The notes under the pieces are model-generated. The model saw nothing but the letters and a program-made list of their open reading frames with translations, was not told the origin of the DNA and made no database searches. A program made the position numbers and the translations under genes. This document shows, in pieces, positions 25,433 through 34,247 of a stretch of 64,000 nucleotides of DNA. Within the stretch, counting starts at the first letter, position 1. Every line of letters begins with the position of its first letter. The stretch spans positions 62,001 to 126,000 of the forward strand of contig JBFXAJ010000002.1 of the NCBI GenBank assembly GCA_050184415.1, given 5' to 3'. This stretch comes from JADLGL01 sp050184415 (lineage in GTDB: Bacteria > Pseudomonadota > Alphaproteobacteria > Rhizobiales > Kaistiaceae).

Positions 25433-26031
25433 GGGTAGAGGCGGCCCTTGATCCAGGAGCCGTCCGCCTGCCGCGTGAAGAGGAAGCGGTCGTGGAGGCG
25501 GAACTTCTGGTCCTGCCAGAACTCGATCGTCCGCGGCTGCAGGCGGTAGCTGATCCAGTAGGGCGGCCGCGGAATGTCGCCGCTTCCGAACTTGGCGGCA
25601 TAATGCGCGACGGCCTTTTCGAGCACGAACCGCGACTCGAGCGGCCGTGACTGCTGGCTCGCCCACGCGCCGAGGCGGCTGCCCCGGGCGCGCGAGTTGA
25701 AATAGGCGTCCGTTTCCGCAGGCGGAGCGACGAGCACGTCGCCGCGGACGCGGACCTGACGCCGCACCGACTTCCAGTAGAAGCAGAGCGCAGCCCGCGG
25801 GTTTGCCTCGAGCTGCCGGCCCTTCGCGCTCTCCCCATTGGTGTAGAATGCAAAGCCGAAGGCAGGATCGACGCCCTTCAGGAGCACCATCCGGGCGTCC
25901 GGAAGACCGTCGCCGTCGACGGTCGCAAGCGTCATGGCGTTGGGGTCGTTCGGCTCCGCGGCCTCCGCTTCCGTCATCCACGCGGCGAACAGGACGAACG
26001 GGTCCGTCGCTGTCTCCGCATCCGCGTTCAC
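25429..26031 (-). CDS. pdxH: Pyridoxamine 5'-phosphate oxidase
   Basis: FMN enzyme of vitamin B6 synthesis and salvage. 200 residues from a GTG start at 26031, preceded by GGAGG-type sequence; the open frame reaches 26079 but its first codon there is TTG with a basic non-homologous leader. Motifs: PNAMTLATVDGDGLPDARMVLLKG, FYTNGESAKGRQLEANP, ARGSRLGAWASQQS and the C-terminal FWQDQKFRLHDR...RLYP, all typical. Confidence 0.94.
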   Translation of the reverse strand: MNADAETATDPFVLFAAWMTEAEAAEPNDPNAMTLATVDGDGLPDARMVLLKGVDPAFGFAFYTNGESAKGRQLEANPRAALCFYWKSVRRQVRVRGDVLVAPPAETDAYFNSRARGSRLGAWASQQSRPLESRFVLEKAVAHYAAKFGSGDIPRPPYWISYRLQPRTIEFWQDQKFRLHDRFLFTRQADGSWIKGRLYP

Positions 26032-26061
26032 GCGCAATTCCCACCTCCGCCTTCGCCGGCC

Positions 26062-26077
26062 GTTGCAGTTCTGCAAC
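26062..26077. promoter_or_regulatory. Perfect palindrome between pdxH and the dnaJ-like gene
   Basis: GTTGCAG-TT-CTGCAAC, 31 bases upstream of the pdxH start in the divergent region 26032-26177. The size and symmetry fit a dimeric repressor operator; identity unknown. Confidence 0.4.
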
Positions 26078-26177
26078 AACAGATTGCCGCAATCCCTGGA
26101 ATCGCGGGCGACAATTGCCCATATCAGACCGCCATTCGGATTTCCCCCGCCAGAACTCCGCCTGATAGGTTGCAGGC

Positions 26178-27119
26178 ATGCGTGATCCCTACGAAGTTCT
26201 CGGCGTCACCAAGGACGCCAGCAACGCCGACATCAAGAAGGCGTTCCGGAAGCTCGCCAAGAAGTACCATCCGGACCAGAGCAAGGAGCCCAAGGCGAAG
26301 GAGCGCTTCGCCGAGGCCAACGATGCCTACGAGATCCTCGGCGATCCGGCCAAGCGCACCCAGTTCGACAAGGGCGAGATCGGCGCCGACGGCAAGCCGC
26401 GTTTCCAGGGCTTTGAAGGATTCGGCGGCTTCAGCGGCGGAGGCGGCCCCGGCGGCGGCTCGACCTTCAACTGGTCGGGAACCAGCGACGGACGCGGCGG
26501 CTTCGCCGGCGACGACATCTTCAGCGAGATTCTCGGACGGGGCTTCGGCTCGCGTGGAGGCACCCGGCGCCGCGAGGCGGCGCCCGGCGCCGACCTCAAC
26601 GCCACTGTGGGCGTCACGCTCGAACAGATCGCGCGGAGCGAAAAGGTCCGGGTCGAGCTGCCGACCGGCAAGACGCTCGACTTCACGCTGCCGGCCGGCG
26701 CCCGGTCCGGCCAAGTCATCCGGCTGAAGGGCCAGGGCAGCCCATCCCTTTTCGGGGGACCCGCCGGCGACGCCCTCATCACCGTCGAGTTCGTACCCCA
26801 CCCGCTGTTCCGGCTCGAGGGCGACAACCTTCGCATCGACGTGCCGATCTCGCTCGAAGAGGCGGTGCTGGGGGCCAAGGTCCGGGTTCCGACCCTCGAC
26901 GGCTCCGTCACGATGACCGTCCCGCCGAAGACCGACGGCTCCCGCGCGCTCCGGCTCAAGGGCAAGGGCCTGCCGACCGCGGCCGGCGGTCATGGCGATC
27001 TTCTCGTCACCCCGCGGATCACACTCGACGATCCGATTGATCCCGAGCTCGAGGCGCTCATGAGGCGCTGGCGCCAGGAAGGCCATGTCGGCGCCCGCGG
27101 CGGCGCCTTCGAGACATAG
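26178..27119 (+). CDS. DnaJ C-terminal-domain co-chaperone (CbpA-like, no zinc finger)
   Basis: 313 residues. J domain at residues 1-70 with the HPD motif (KKYHPDQSKE), a Gly/Phe-rich linker (residues 80-130) and the two beta-sandwich substrate-binding repeats (LNATVGVTLEQIARSEKVRV; LEEAVLGAKVRVPTLDGSV). The CXXCXGXG zinc repeats of classical DnaJ are absent, so it is a type-B J protein that stimulates DnaK. Convergent with the Sua5-type gene with one base between. Confidence 0.93.
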   Translation: MRDPYEVLGVTKDASNADIKKAFRKLAKKYHPDQSKEPKAKERFAEANDAYEILGDPAKRTQFDKGEIGADGKPRFQGFEGFGGFSGGGGPGGGSTFNWSGTSDGRGGFAGDDIFSEILGRGFGSRGGTRRREAAPGADLNATVGVTLEQIARSEKVRVELPTGKTLDFTLPAGARSGQVIRLKGQGSPSLFGGPAGDALITVEFVPHPLFRLEGDNLRIDVPISLEEAVLGAKVRVPTLDGSVTMTVPPKTDGSRALRLKGKGLPTAAGGHGDLLVTPRITLDDPIDPELEALMRRWRQEGHVGARGGAFET

Positions 27120-27120
27120 G

Positions 27121-28095
27121 CTAGCCTCGCGGCGCCGCCGCGCGCCGCAGGCGGTCGTTGATCGCCTCGCCGAGGCCGACATGCGGAACCGGCATCGCTG
27201 CGATAGGCCGGCCGAGGGCTTCGAGGTCTCGTAACGCCGAGAAGAGGCGCGTCGCGGCCTCCGCCAGGTCCCCGGTCTCGCTGAGATTGCGGATCGCCGT
27301 CGCAGCCGTCGCCCAGTCCGGCAGCGCGCCAAATGCAATCAGGCTCTCGTCGGTGCCGACGCTCGCCGCGTCCAGCCGCAGCGGCACCGACGGCGCGTAG
27401 TGGCTTGCCAGCATGCCTGGAGCAGCGACGCGGCCGTCGTTTGCCGGCTCGCCGACACGAACGCCGAGCACCTCTTCGATCGCAGCGCGGCCGACGCCGC
27501 CGGGCCGCAGCAGCACGGCGGCGCCGTGCTCGAATCCGACGATGGTCGACTCAACGCCGACCGCGGTCGGCCCGGCGTCAAGGATCACGGCAAGCGCATC
27601 GCCGAGATCGGCCGCAACGTGGGCGGCCGTGGTGGGGCTGACATGCCCGGACCGATTGGCGCTCGGCGCCGCCAGCGGCCGGTCGTAGGCAGTGAGGAGT
27701 TCGCGCGCGACCGGATGGGCGGGAACGCGAATGGCGATCGTCGGAAGCCCCGCCGTCGCCAGATCCGCAATGCCGTTGCCGCGGCGCTGGGGCAGGACGA
27801 GCGTCAGCGGCCCCGGCCAGAATGCCACGGCAAGGCGGAGCGCCGTGTCATCGAATTCGGCAAGGTCCTGCGCCCGGCCGATCGTGGGTACATGGACGAT
27901 CAGCGGATTGAACCGCGGTCGGCCCTTCGCCGCGAAGATTCCCGCGATGGCCCGCGGCAGCGTCGCGTCGGCGGCAAGGCCGTAGACCGTCTCCGTCGGC
28001 ATCGCCACGAGGCCGCCGCTGCCAAGGACCGCGATGGCGGCCTCGATGCCGATCCGGCGCTCCCGCGCATCCCCCATGTCATAGACCTGCGGCAC
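27121..28095 (-). CDS. Threonylcarbamoyl-AMP synthase (Sua5/YrdC)
   Basis: 324 residues: the N-terminal YrdC domain (GGLVAMPTETVYGLAADA, KGRPRFNPLIVHV, PSANRSGHVSPTTA) plus a C-terminal Sua5 extension (VAAPGMLASHYAPSVPLRL). It makes TC-AMP from threonine, bicarbonate and ATP for the t6A modification at tRNA position 37. The start is a GTG at 28095 with a GGAGG-rich leader; ATG 28077 is an alternative. Confidence 0.93.
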   Translation of the reverse strand: MPQVYDMGDARERRIGIEAAIAVLGSGGLVAMPTETVYGLAADATLPRAIAGIFAAKGRPRFNPLIVHVPTIGRAQDLAEFDDTALRLAVAFWPGPLTLVLPQRRGNGIADLATAGLPTIAIRVPAHPVARELLTAYDRPLAAPSANRSGHVSPTTAAHVAADLGDALAVILDAGPTAVGVESTIVGFEHGAAVLLRPGGVGRAAIEEVLGVRVGEPANDGRVAAPGMLASHYAPSVPLRLDAASVGTDESLIAFGALPDWATAATAIRNLSETGDLAEAATRLFSALRDLEALGRPIAAMPVPHVGLGEAINDRLRRAAAPRG

Positions 28096-28189
28096 GCCGC
28101 TCCCGCCTCCACTAGCGCGTCATAAAGGCTTGCGCCGCCTTTGATCTTCGCCCAAACCTGTTGCCGCAACTGGGGAGCGTGGCGGGCCA

Positions 28190-28948
28190 ATGTCAACGAG
28201 TGAACTCGTCACCGTAGCGGTCGAGGGTGCGGTTCAGATCATTCGGCTCGACCGGCCGGCCGAGATGAATGCGATCACGGGCGAGATGTTCGAGGCCATG
28301 TCCGACGCGCTCGTTCTCGGTGAGGGCGACGGTAAGATCCGCGCGTTCCTCCTCACCGGCGCTCCGGGCGTGTTCACCGAGGGCAGCGACGTCGGCGAAC
28401 TCAAGGAATATGCCGACACCGGCGCGGTGACAGCGAGCTCGATCCGCTTCCTCAAGACGCTCGCGACGCTGGACAAGCCGCTGGTGGCAGCCGTCGACGG
28501 ACCCGCGATGGGGATCGGCACCACGATGCTGTTCCTGTGCGACTATGTGCTCGCGAGCGAATGGGCCGTTTTCGGCTCGGACCATGTCGGTCTCGGCCTC
28601 CCTCTCGACGCGGCGGCGACCCTTCTCGGGCCGCGGATGCTCGGGCACCATCATGCGTTCGAGCTCCTGGTGGTCGGGCAGACGATGGACGCGAACCAAG
28701 CGATGAATGCCGGTCTCGTGAACCGGGTCGTCCCGGCCGACGCCGTGGACGACGCGGCCATGTACGTGGCCGAACTGATCGCGTCGCGGCCACCCGAGGC
28801 GGTGCGGCTTGCCAAGCGCATGATGGTCGGCGACCGCCGCGACGTGGTCACCCGCATCACCAACGAAGCATCGAGCTTCGGCGCCCTCCAGAACTCGCCT
28901 CATGCATCCGCGGCGCTCAAGGAGCGCATCAAGGGCGGCCGGGTCTAG
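28190..28948 (+). CDS. Enoyl-CoA hydratase/isomerase family protein
   Basis: 252 residues of crotonase fold. Visible: RLDRPAEMNAITGEM, the first oxyanion-hole region GVFTEGSDVGEL, and the second segment VDGPAMGIGTTMLFLCDYV. The usual glutamates of classical hydratases are not clearly both present (GSDHVGLGLPLDAA), so it may be an isomerase or act on an unusual acyl-CoA. It leads a run of same-strand genes to dxs: the histone-deacetylase-like gene follows after 3 bases. Confidence 0.87.
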   Translation: MSTSELVTVAVEGAVQIIRLDRPAEMNAITGEMFEAMSDALVLGEGDGKIRAFLLTGAPGVFTEGSDVGELKEYADTGAVTASSIRFLKTLATLDKPLVAAVDGPAMGIGTTMLFLCDYVLASEWAVFGSDHVGLGLPLDAAATLLGPRMLGHHHAFELLVVGQTMDANQAMNAGLVNRVVPADAVDDAAMYVAELIASRPPEAVRLAKRMMVGDRRDVVTRITNEASSFGALQNSPHASAALKERIKGGRV

Positions 28949-28951
28949 GCC

Positions 28952-29878
28952 TTGCCGACGCTCCTGATCGAGGACCCGATCTTCCTCGAACATCTTGTTC
29001 CGGGCGGCCATCCCGAGCGCCCGGCGCGATTGCAGGCGATTGCGCGCCGGCTGAGCGCGCCCGAATTCGACGGGCTGATCCGCGAAGGGGCCACGGAGCC
29101 ACCGGAAGCGGCCATCACCGCGGTCCATCCCGAACGTTACGTCGAATCGCTCCGGGTCGGCTCGCGGCTGGACGGGCTGGTCCAGATCGATTCCGACACG
29201 TTCCTGGCTCCCCGCAGCTTCGAAGTCGCCTCCCGCGCGGCCGGCGCCGTGTGCAGCGCGATCGACGCGGTCCTCGGCGGCCGCGCCACCAATGCGTTCT
29301 GTGCCGTGCGACCGCCCGGCCACCATGCCGAGCCCGAGACGGCGATGGGCTTCTGCCTCTTCAACAGCGTCGCGATCGGCGCCCGGCACGCGCAGCGGGC
29401 TCACGGGCTGTCGCGGGTCGCGATCGTCGACTGGGACGTCCATCACGGCAACGGGACGCAGGCCACCTTCTGGACCGATCCGTCCGTGCTCTACGCCTCG
29501 ACCCACCAATATCCGCTGTTCCCGATGACCGGAGCCGAAAGCGAGACCGGCGCCGGCAACATCGTGAACGTGACGCTGAAGGCCGGAACCGCCGGCCCGG
29601 CATTTCGGGACCTTTTCGCGTCGCGCGTGTTGTCTCGGGTCGAGGCCTTCGCGCCGGAGCTCATCGTCATTTCGGCCGGCTTCGACGCCCATTGGCGCGA
29701 CCCCCTCGCCGAGCTCGCCCTTCAGGCCGAGGACTTCGCCTGGGCGACGACCGCCGTGATGGAGGTCGCCGACCGCGTCGCCGGCGGCCGGATCGTCAGC
29801 GTCCTTGAAGGCGGCTATGATCTGGAAGGCTTGGCCGAGTCCGCGGCCGCGCATGTCGCGGCACTGATGGCATCGTGA
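28952..29878 (+). CDS. Histone deacetylase family protein (acetylpolyamine/acetoin-type deacetylase)
   Basis: 308 residues of the zinc arginase/deacetylase fold. N-terminus HPERPARLQAI; catalytic histidine pair in PPGHHAEPETAMGFCLFN; zinc ligands in DWDVHHGNGTQ and later SAGFDAH. Bacterial members deacetylate polyamines or protein lysines. The start is a TTG three bases after the preceding stop; no better codon precedes the conserved region. Confidence 0.92.
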   Translation: MPTLLIEDPIFLEHLVPGGHPERPARLQAIARRLSAPEFDGLIREGATEPPEAAITAVHPERYVESLRVGSRLDGLVQIDSDTFLAPRSFEVASRAAGAVCSAIDAVLGGRATNAFCAVRPPGHHAEPETAMGFCLFNSVAIGARHAQRAHGLSRVAIVDWDVHHGNGTQATFWTDPSVLYASTHQYPLFPMTGAESETGAGNIVNVTLKAGTAGPAFRDLFASRVLSRVEAFAPELIVISAGFDAHWRDPLAELALQAEDFAWATTAVMEVADRVAGGRIVSVLEGGYDLEGLAESAAAHVAALMAS

Positions 29879-29910
29879 CGGCCGCCCCGAAAACCCGACC
29901 GGAAGCAGCA

Positions 29911-30159
29911 ATGGCCGACCTCTCACCGATCGAGTCCCTCACCTTCGAGAAGGCGCTGGCCGAGCTCGAGCAGATCGTCGGCCGGCTCGAGCGCGGCGAC
30001 GTGCCGCTCGCGGAGTCGATCGCCATCTATGAGCGGGGCGAGGCGCTCAAGCAGCACTGCGAGACCCTCCTCAAAGAGGCCGAAATGCGGGTGGAGAAGA
30101 TCCGGCTCGGCGGGAACGGCCGGCCGCTCGGCACCGAGCCGCTGGACGGAGCTTCCTAG
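29911..30159 (+). CDS. xseB: Exodeoxyribonuclease VII small subunit
   Basis: 82 residues, the standard size. The helical core FEKALAELEQIVGRLERGDV followed by PLAESIAIYERGEALKQHCE is the family signature. It binds the large subunit XseA (not in this window) in single-strand DNA degradation. Start ATG 29911 has GGAAG upstream; a GTG overlapping the preceding stop (29875) is possible but extends beyond homology. Dxs follows after 74 bases, a common pairing. Confidence 0.94.
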   Translation: MADLSPIESLTFEKALAELEQIVGRLERGDVPLAESIAIYERGEALKQHCETLLKEAEMRVEKIRLGGNGRPLGTEPLDGAS

Positions 30160-30233
30160 GCCGAGCGTGATGACGTTTGCGCCGCCGTCCCCGTCTGTGT
30201 CAGATTCAAGAAGGCTGAGCCTTCGGAGACCGT

Positions 30234-32156
30234 GTGACCAACCGCCCCTCGACGCCCGTTCTTGATCGCGTCTCGACGCCGGGCGACCTGCGTGGCCTCT
30301 CCGAGCGGGAGCTGCACGATCTCGCGGAAGAGCTCCGCGCCGAGACGATCGACGTCGTTTCCCGCACTGGCGGCCATCTCGGGCCTGCTTTGGGCGTGAT
30401 CGAGCTCACGGTCGCGCTCCACTATGTCTTCGACACGCCGCATGACCGGCTGATCTGGGACGTCGGCCATCAGGCCTATCCGCACAAGATCCTGACGGGC
30501 CGCCGCGACCGGATCCGGACGCTGCGCCAGGCCGGCGGCCTGTCCGGCTTCACCAAGCGCAGCGAAAGCGAATACGACCCCTTCGGCGCCGCCCACTCTT
30601 CGACCTCGATCTCGGCGGGGCTCGGCATGGCGGTGGCGCGCGACCTCGAGGGGTCGGACCGCCGCGTGATCTGCGTGATCGGCGACGGCGCGATGTCGGC
30701 CGGCATGGCCTACGAGGCCATGAACAATGCCGGGCATCTCCGCTCCCGCCTCATCGTCATCCTCAACGACAACGACATGTCGATCGCCCCGCCGGTGGGC
30801 GCCATGTCGACCTACCTCGCCAAGCTGGTGTCCGGCCGCACCTACCGGTCGGTCCGCTCGCTCGGCAAGCGGCTCACCGGCTGGCTGCCGCGCTGGTTCG
30901 GCGACAAGGTGCGGCGGACCGAGGAGTTCGCCCGCGGCTTCTTCACCGGCGGCACGATGTTCGAGGAGCTGGGCTTCCTCTATGTCGGTCCCATCGACGG
31001 CCACAATCTCGACCACCTCCTGCGCGTTCTCCGCAACGTGCGGGACACCGCCGACCGGCCGATCCTGGTCCACGCCGTCACCCGCAAAGGCAAGGGCTAT
31101 CCGCCGGCGGAAGCCGCGCCGGACAAGTTCCACGGCGTCGGCCGCTTCGACGTCATCACCGGGGCGCAGGCCAAGAGCGGCACCAACGTGCCGACCTACA
31201 CCGAGATCTTCGGCCGCAGCATCGTCGCGGCGGCGGCGCGCGATCCCAAGATCGTGGCGATCACGGCCGCCATGCCGGCCGGCACCGGCCTGTCGGACTT
31301 CGCCGAGCGTTTTCCGGATCGCTTCTTCGACGTCGGCATCGCCGAGCAGCACGCGGTCACCTTCGCCGCGGGGCTCGCCGCCGAAGGCCTGAAGCCGTTC
31401 TGCGCCATCTACTCCACGTTCCTCCAGCGCGCCTATGACCAGGTCGTCCACGACGTGGCGATCCAGAAACTGCCGGTACGCTTCGCAATCGACCGCGCCG
31501 GTTTCGTCGGCGCCGATGGGGCAACGCACGCCGGCTCCTTCGACATCGCCTTCCTCGGTACGCTGCCGGACCTCGTCCTCATGGCAGCGGCCGACGAAAG
31601 CGAGCTGGTGCACATGGTGGCCACGGCCGCCGCGATCGACGACCGGCCATCCGCCTTCCGCTACCCGCGCGGCGAGGGCATCGGCGTCGATCTGCCCGAG
31701 TACGGCGAGATCCTGCCCATCGGGAAGGGTCGCGTACTCCGCGAGGGCAGCAAGATCGCCCTCCTCTCTCTCGGGGCCCGCCTCTCGGAATGCCTTGCCG
31801 CTGCCGAGGATCTCGCGGCGCTCGGACTGTCGACCACCGTCGCCGACGCCCGGTTCGCCCGGCCGCTCGACACCGACCTCGTCCGGCGCCTCGCACGCGG
31901 CCATGAAGTCCTCATCACCGTCGAGGAAGGGTCGGCCGGCGGCTTCGGCGCGATGGTCCTGCAACACCTCGCCGGTGCCGGCGCCCTCGACGTCGGGCTC
32001 AAGGTGCGGACCTTGACCATGCCCGATGCCTTCATCGACCAGGCTTCGCCTGCGGCGATGTATGCCGGAGCGGGGCTCGACCGGCCCGGGATCGTAGGCA
32101 CGGCCCTCGCCGCGCTCGGCATCGCCGAGCCGGTGCGTCTCGCGGGACGCGCTTAG
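30234..32156 (+). CDS. dxs: 1-deoxy-D-xylulose-5-phosphate synthase
   Basis: First enzyme of the MEP isoprenoid pathway: condenses pyruvate and glyceraldehyde 3-phosphate with thiamine diphosphate. 640 residues, GTG start after a GGAG. Visible: HLGPALGVIELTVALHYVFD, the ThDP/Mg site GDGAMSAGMAYEAMNNAG, the catalytic-glutamate region DVGIAEQHAVTFAAGLA, and RYPRGEG before the C-terminal domain. The upstream xseB and the ispH gene at 1589 fit the same pathway context. Confidence 0.97.
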   Translation: MTNRPSTPVLDRVSTPGDLRGLSERELHDLAEELRAETIDVVSRTGGHLGPALGVIELTVALHYVFDTPHDRLIWDVGHQAYPHKILTGRRDRIRTLRQAGGLSGFTKRSESEYDPFGAAHSSTSISAGLGMAVARDLEGSDRRVICVIGDGAMSAGMAYEAMNNAGHLRSRLIVILNDNDMSIAPPVGAMSTYLAKLVSGRTYRSVRSLGKRLTGWLPRWFGDKVRRTEEFARGFFTGGTMFEELGFLYVGPIDGHNLDHLLRVLRNVRDTADRPILVHAVTRKGKGYPPAEAAPDKFHGVGRFDVITGAQAKSGTNVPTYTEIFGRSIVAAAARDPKIVAITAAMPAGTGLSDFAERFPDRFFDVGIAEQHAVTFAAGLAAEGLKPFCAIYSTFLQRAYDQVVHDVAIQKLPVRFAIDRAGFVGADGATHAGSFDIAFLGTLPDLVLMAAADESELVHMVATAAAIDDRPSAFRYPRGEGIGVDLPEYGEILPIGKGRVLREGSKIALLSLGARLSECLAAAEDLAALGLSTTVADARFARPLDTDLVRRLARGHEVLITVEEGSAGGFGAMVLQHLAGAGALDVGLKVRTLTMPDAFIDQASPAAMYAGAGLDRPGIVGTALAALGIAEPVRLAGRA

Positions 32157-32219
32157 ATCACGAAAGTTTGGCCGCCGGGCCGTAGCGGCGATCCCCGATC
32201 GCGGCTACCAGCGCCGCGC

Positions 32220-32257
32220 GATCCCGCGACCCCCTGACGCGTTCGGGGGACGGGATC
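32220..32257. other. Strong imperfect hairpin between dxs and the PCuAC gene
   Basis: GATCCCG (32220-32226) pairs with CGGGATC (32251-32257), and CCCCC (32230-32234) with GGGGG (32245-32249). A second hairpin lies just before (arms GTAGC-GCGATC / GATCGC-GCTAC around 32182-32208). No T-run. May end dxs transcripts or structure the PCuAC leader. Confidence 0.4.
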
Positions 32258-32276
32258 AACGCGCTAGGCATCAGCC

Positions 32277-32798
32277 ATGGCCGATACGGGACTTCCGGCG
32301 CTTCGCAGCAGACGCGGGCTTTGGCTCGCGGAGATCATCGGCCTTGGCGTGATCGCCGCAATCGTGGTCGTCGCGGTGGCGTCGTCGCGGCCGTCTGGCC
32401 CGCCGGACATCGCGGTCGCCGACGTCTGGGCCCGGGCGACGCCGGCCGGCGCCCCGACTGCCGCCGTATATCTCACGATCCGCAACGATGGCGGCGACGC
32501 GGATCGCCTCGTCTCGGCGACCACACCCGTAGCGGGTACCGTGATGATCCACCGCACGGCAATCGCGAACGATATCGCTACGATGGCCGACATGGAGGAC
32601 GGCATGCCGGTCCCGGGAGGGGAAGCGACGATCTTCGCCCCGAACGGCAACCACCTCATGCTGATGGACCTTCCCGCGCCGCTGACGGAGGGCGAGACGT
32701 TCCCGATGACTTTGACATTCGCGACGACCGGAACCGTCACCGCTGAGGTGAGGGTTCTCGGTGTCGCGGCGGCGGGTCCCGCGCCCGGCGATCAGTAG
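32277..32798 (+). CDS. Copper chaperone PCu(A)C family protein
   Basis: 173 residues with an N-terminal membrane anchor or uncleaved signal (residues 18-37) and a periplasmic domain. Copper-ligand pattern of the family: MIHRT, MADMEDG and NGNHLMLMDL, i.e. H and M residues in the expected H(M)x10Mx21HxM order. It hands Cu(I) to the CuA site of oxidase subunit II together with SCO, whose gene follows after 32 bases. Confidence 0.93.
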   Translation: MADTGLPALRSRRGLWLAEIIGLGVIAAIVVVAVASSRPSGPPDIAVADVWARATPAGAPTAAVYLTIRNDGGDADRLVSATTPVAGTVMIHRTAIANDIATMADMEDGMPVPGGEATIFAPNGNHLMLMDLPAPLTEGETFPMTLTFATTGTVTAEVRVLGVAAAGPAPGDQ

Positions 32799-32830
32799 AA
32801 GGTTTGGCGGAAAGCCTTGGAAATCAGCCG

Positions 32831-33427
32831 ATGACACGAGTGCAGAAGATTCGCTACGCGGTGTGGGCCGCTGCGGCCGTGGTGCTGCTGATCGCGGCCG
32901 TGGTGTTCTGGACCACGAGCCGCGAAACGCCGCGCGCCGATGCGGTGACCGTGGGTGGACCGTTCACCCTCGTCTCCGAGACCGGCGAGGAAGTCACCGA
33001 GGCCGCCCTCCGCGGCCATCCGTCATTGATCTTCTTCGGCTTCACGCATTGCCCTGACGTCTGCCCGACGGCACTCGGCCGTGCCAGCGCCTGGCTGGAT
33101 GAGCTCGGGCCGGCCGCCGAGGACCTCGAAGTCTATTTCGTGACCGTCGATCCGGCACGCGACACGCAGGAGGTCATTGCGACCTACCTGACGTCGTTCC
33201 ACCCGGACATCGTCGGCCTCACCGGCCCTGTGGACGCCGTCCACGCCATGCTCGACTCGTTCTTCGTGACCTATGAGGAGGTGCCGCTCGACGGCGGCGG
33301 CTACCTCATGAACCACACGACGTCGTTCTACGTGCTCGACGACAACGCCGAGTTCATCGGGACCATCGGGACGATGGAAGGCAACGACGAGGCGCTGGCG
33401 ACCATCCGGTCGGCGATCGCGGGTTAG
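32831..33427 (+). CDS. SCO1/SenC family copper-insertion protein
   Basis: 198 residues: one N-terminal membrane helix (residues 7-27) and a thioredoxin-like periplasmic domain. Copper site CPDVCP and the distal histidine in YLMNHTTSFYV are intact. It serves CuA assembly of the cytochrome c oxidase encoded at 13-18 kb. ATG 32831 is preferred over an upstream TTG (32804). Three bases from the tlyA-like gene downstream. Confidence 0.94.
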   Translation: MTRVQKIRYAVWAAAAVVLLIAAVVFWTTSRETPRADAVTVGGPFTLVSETGEEVTEAALRGHPSLIFFGFTHCPDVCPTALGRASAWLDELGPAAEDLEVYFVTVDPARDTQEVIATYLTSFHPDIVGLTGPVDAVHAMLDSFFVTYEEVPLDGGGYLMNHTTSFYVLDDNAEFIGTIGTMEGNDEALATIRSAIAG

Positions 33428-33430
33428 GAT

Positions 33431-34201
33431 GTGCCGCGCCTCGACGAGGAGATCGTAAGGCGCGGGCTCCTGCCGACGCGATCGCGGGCCCGCGATGCGA
33501 TCCTCCGCGGCGCGGTGACGGTCGACGGGACGAAGGCCAGCCGCCCGGCGGCGTCGGTGTCCGAACGCTCCGCGATTGCCGTCGACGATGAGACGGCGCG
33601 GTACGTCTCGCGGGCGGCGCTGAAGCTTCGCCACGCACTCGATGCGTTTGGCTACGATCCGGCCGGGCTTTCCATCCTCGACCTCGGTGCTTCGACGGGA
33701 GGCTTCACCCAAATCCTCCTCGAGCGCGGCGCGTTACGGGTCTTCGCGATCGACGTCGGCCACGGGCAGCTTGCGCCGCAACTGGGGAACGACCCGCGTG
33801 TGTTGGCCCGCCAGGGCCTCAACGCGCGTGACCTCGCCCGCTCCGACCTCGACGGCCCGGTGGAAGCGATCGTCAGCGACGTCAGCTTCATCTCGCAGCG
33901 CCTGGCGCTTCCGCCCGCCCTCGGCCTTGCCGTTCCCGGCGCTTTCGCAGTCGTCCTGGCCAAGCCGCAGTTCGAGGTCGGCCGCGAGCATCTTAGCAAG
34001 GCGGGTGTTGTCCGCGATCCCGCAATCGCCGAGGCCGCAGCCCGCGACCTGGCCGACTGGCTCGACAGGCAACCCGGCTGGACGGTCGATCGGCTGGTCC
34101 CGTCGCCGATCGCCGGCGGCAGCGGCAATCGCGAGTTCCTGATCGGCGCGCGGAAGCAACGAGCCGCGCCGGCCGTTCCATCGGCGTGGCCCTCAGGCTA
34201 A
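33431..34201 (+). CDS. tlyA: TlyA family rRNA (cytidine-2'-O)-methyltransferase
   Basis: 256 residues: N-terminal S4 RNA-binding domain (EEIVRRGLLPTRSRARDAIL), then an FtsJ/RrmJ-like methyltransferase with the SAM site LDLGASTGGFTQILLERGA and the catalytic-lysine region LAKPQFEVGRE. Homologues methylate 16S and/or 23S rRNA and were once called hemolysins. GTG start 3 bases after SCO. Confidence 0.92.
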   Translation: MPRLDEEIVRRGLLPTRSRARDAILRGAVTVDGTKASRPAASVSERSAIAVDDETARYVSRAALKLRHALDAFGYDPAGLSILDLGASTGGFTQILLERGALRVFAIDVGHGQLAPQLGNDPRVLARQGLNARDLARSDLDGPVEAIVSDVSFISQRLALPPALGLAVPGAFAVVLAKPQFEVGREHLSKAGVVRDPAIAEAAARDLADWLDRQPGWTVDRLVPSPIAGGSGNREFLIGARKQRAAPAVPSAWPSG

Positions 34202-34247
34202 TGTCCGCCCGCCCCAAGATCGGGTTGTGTCGTCTCTGGAGGACGGA

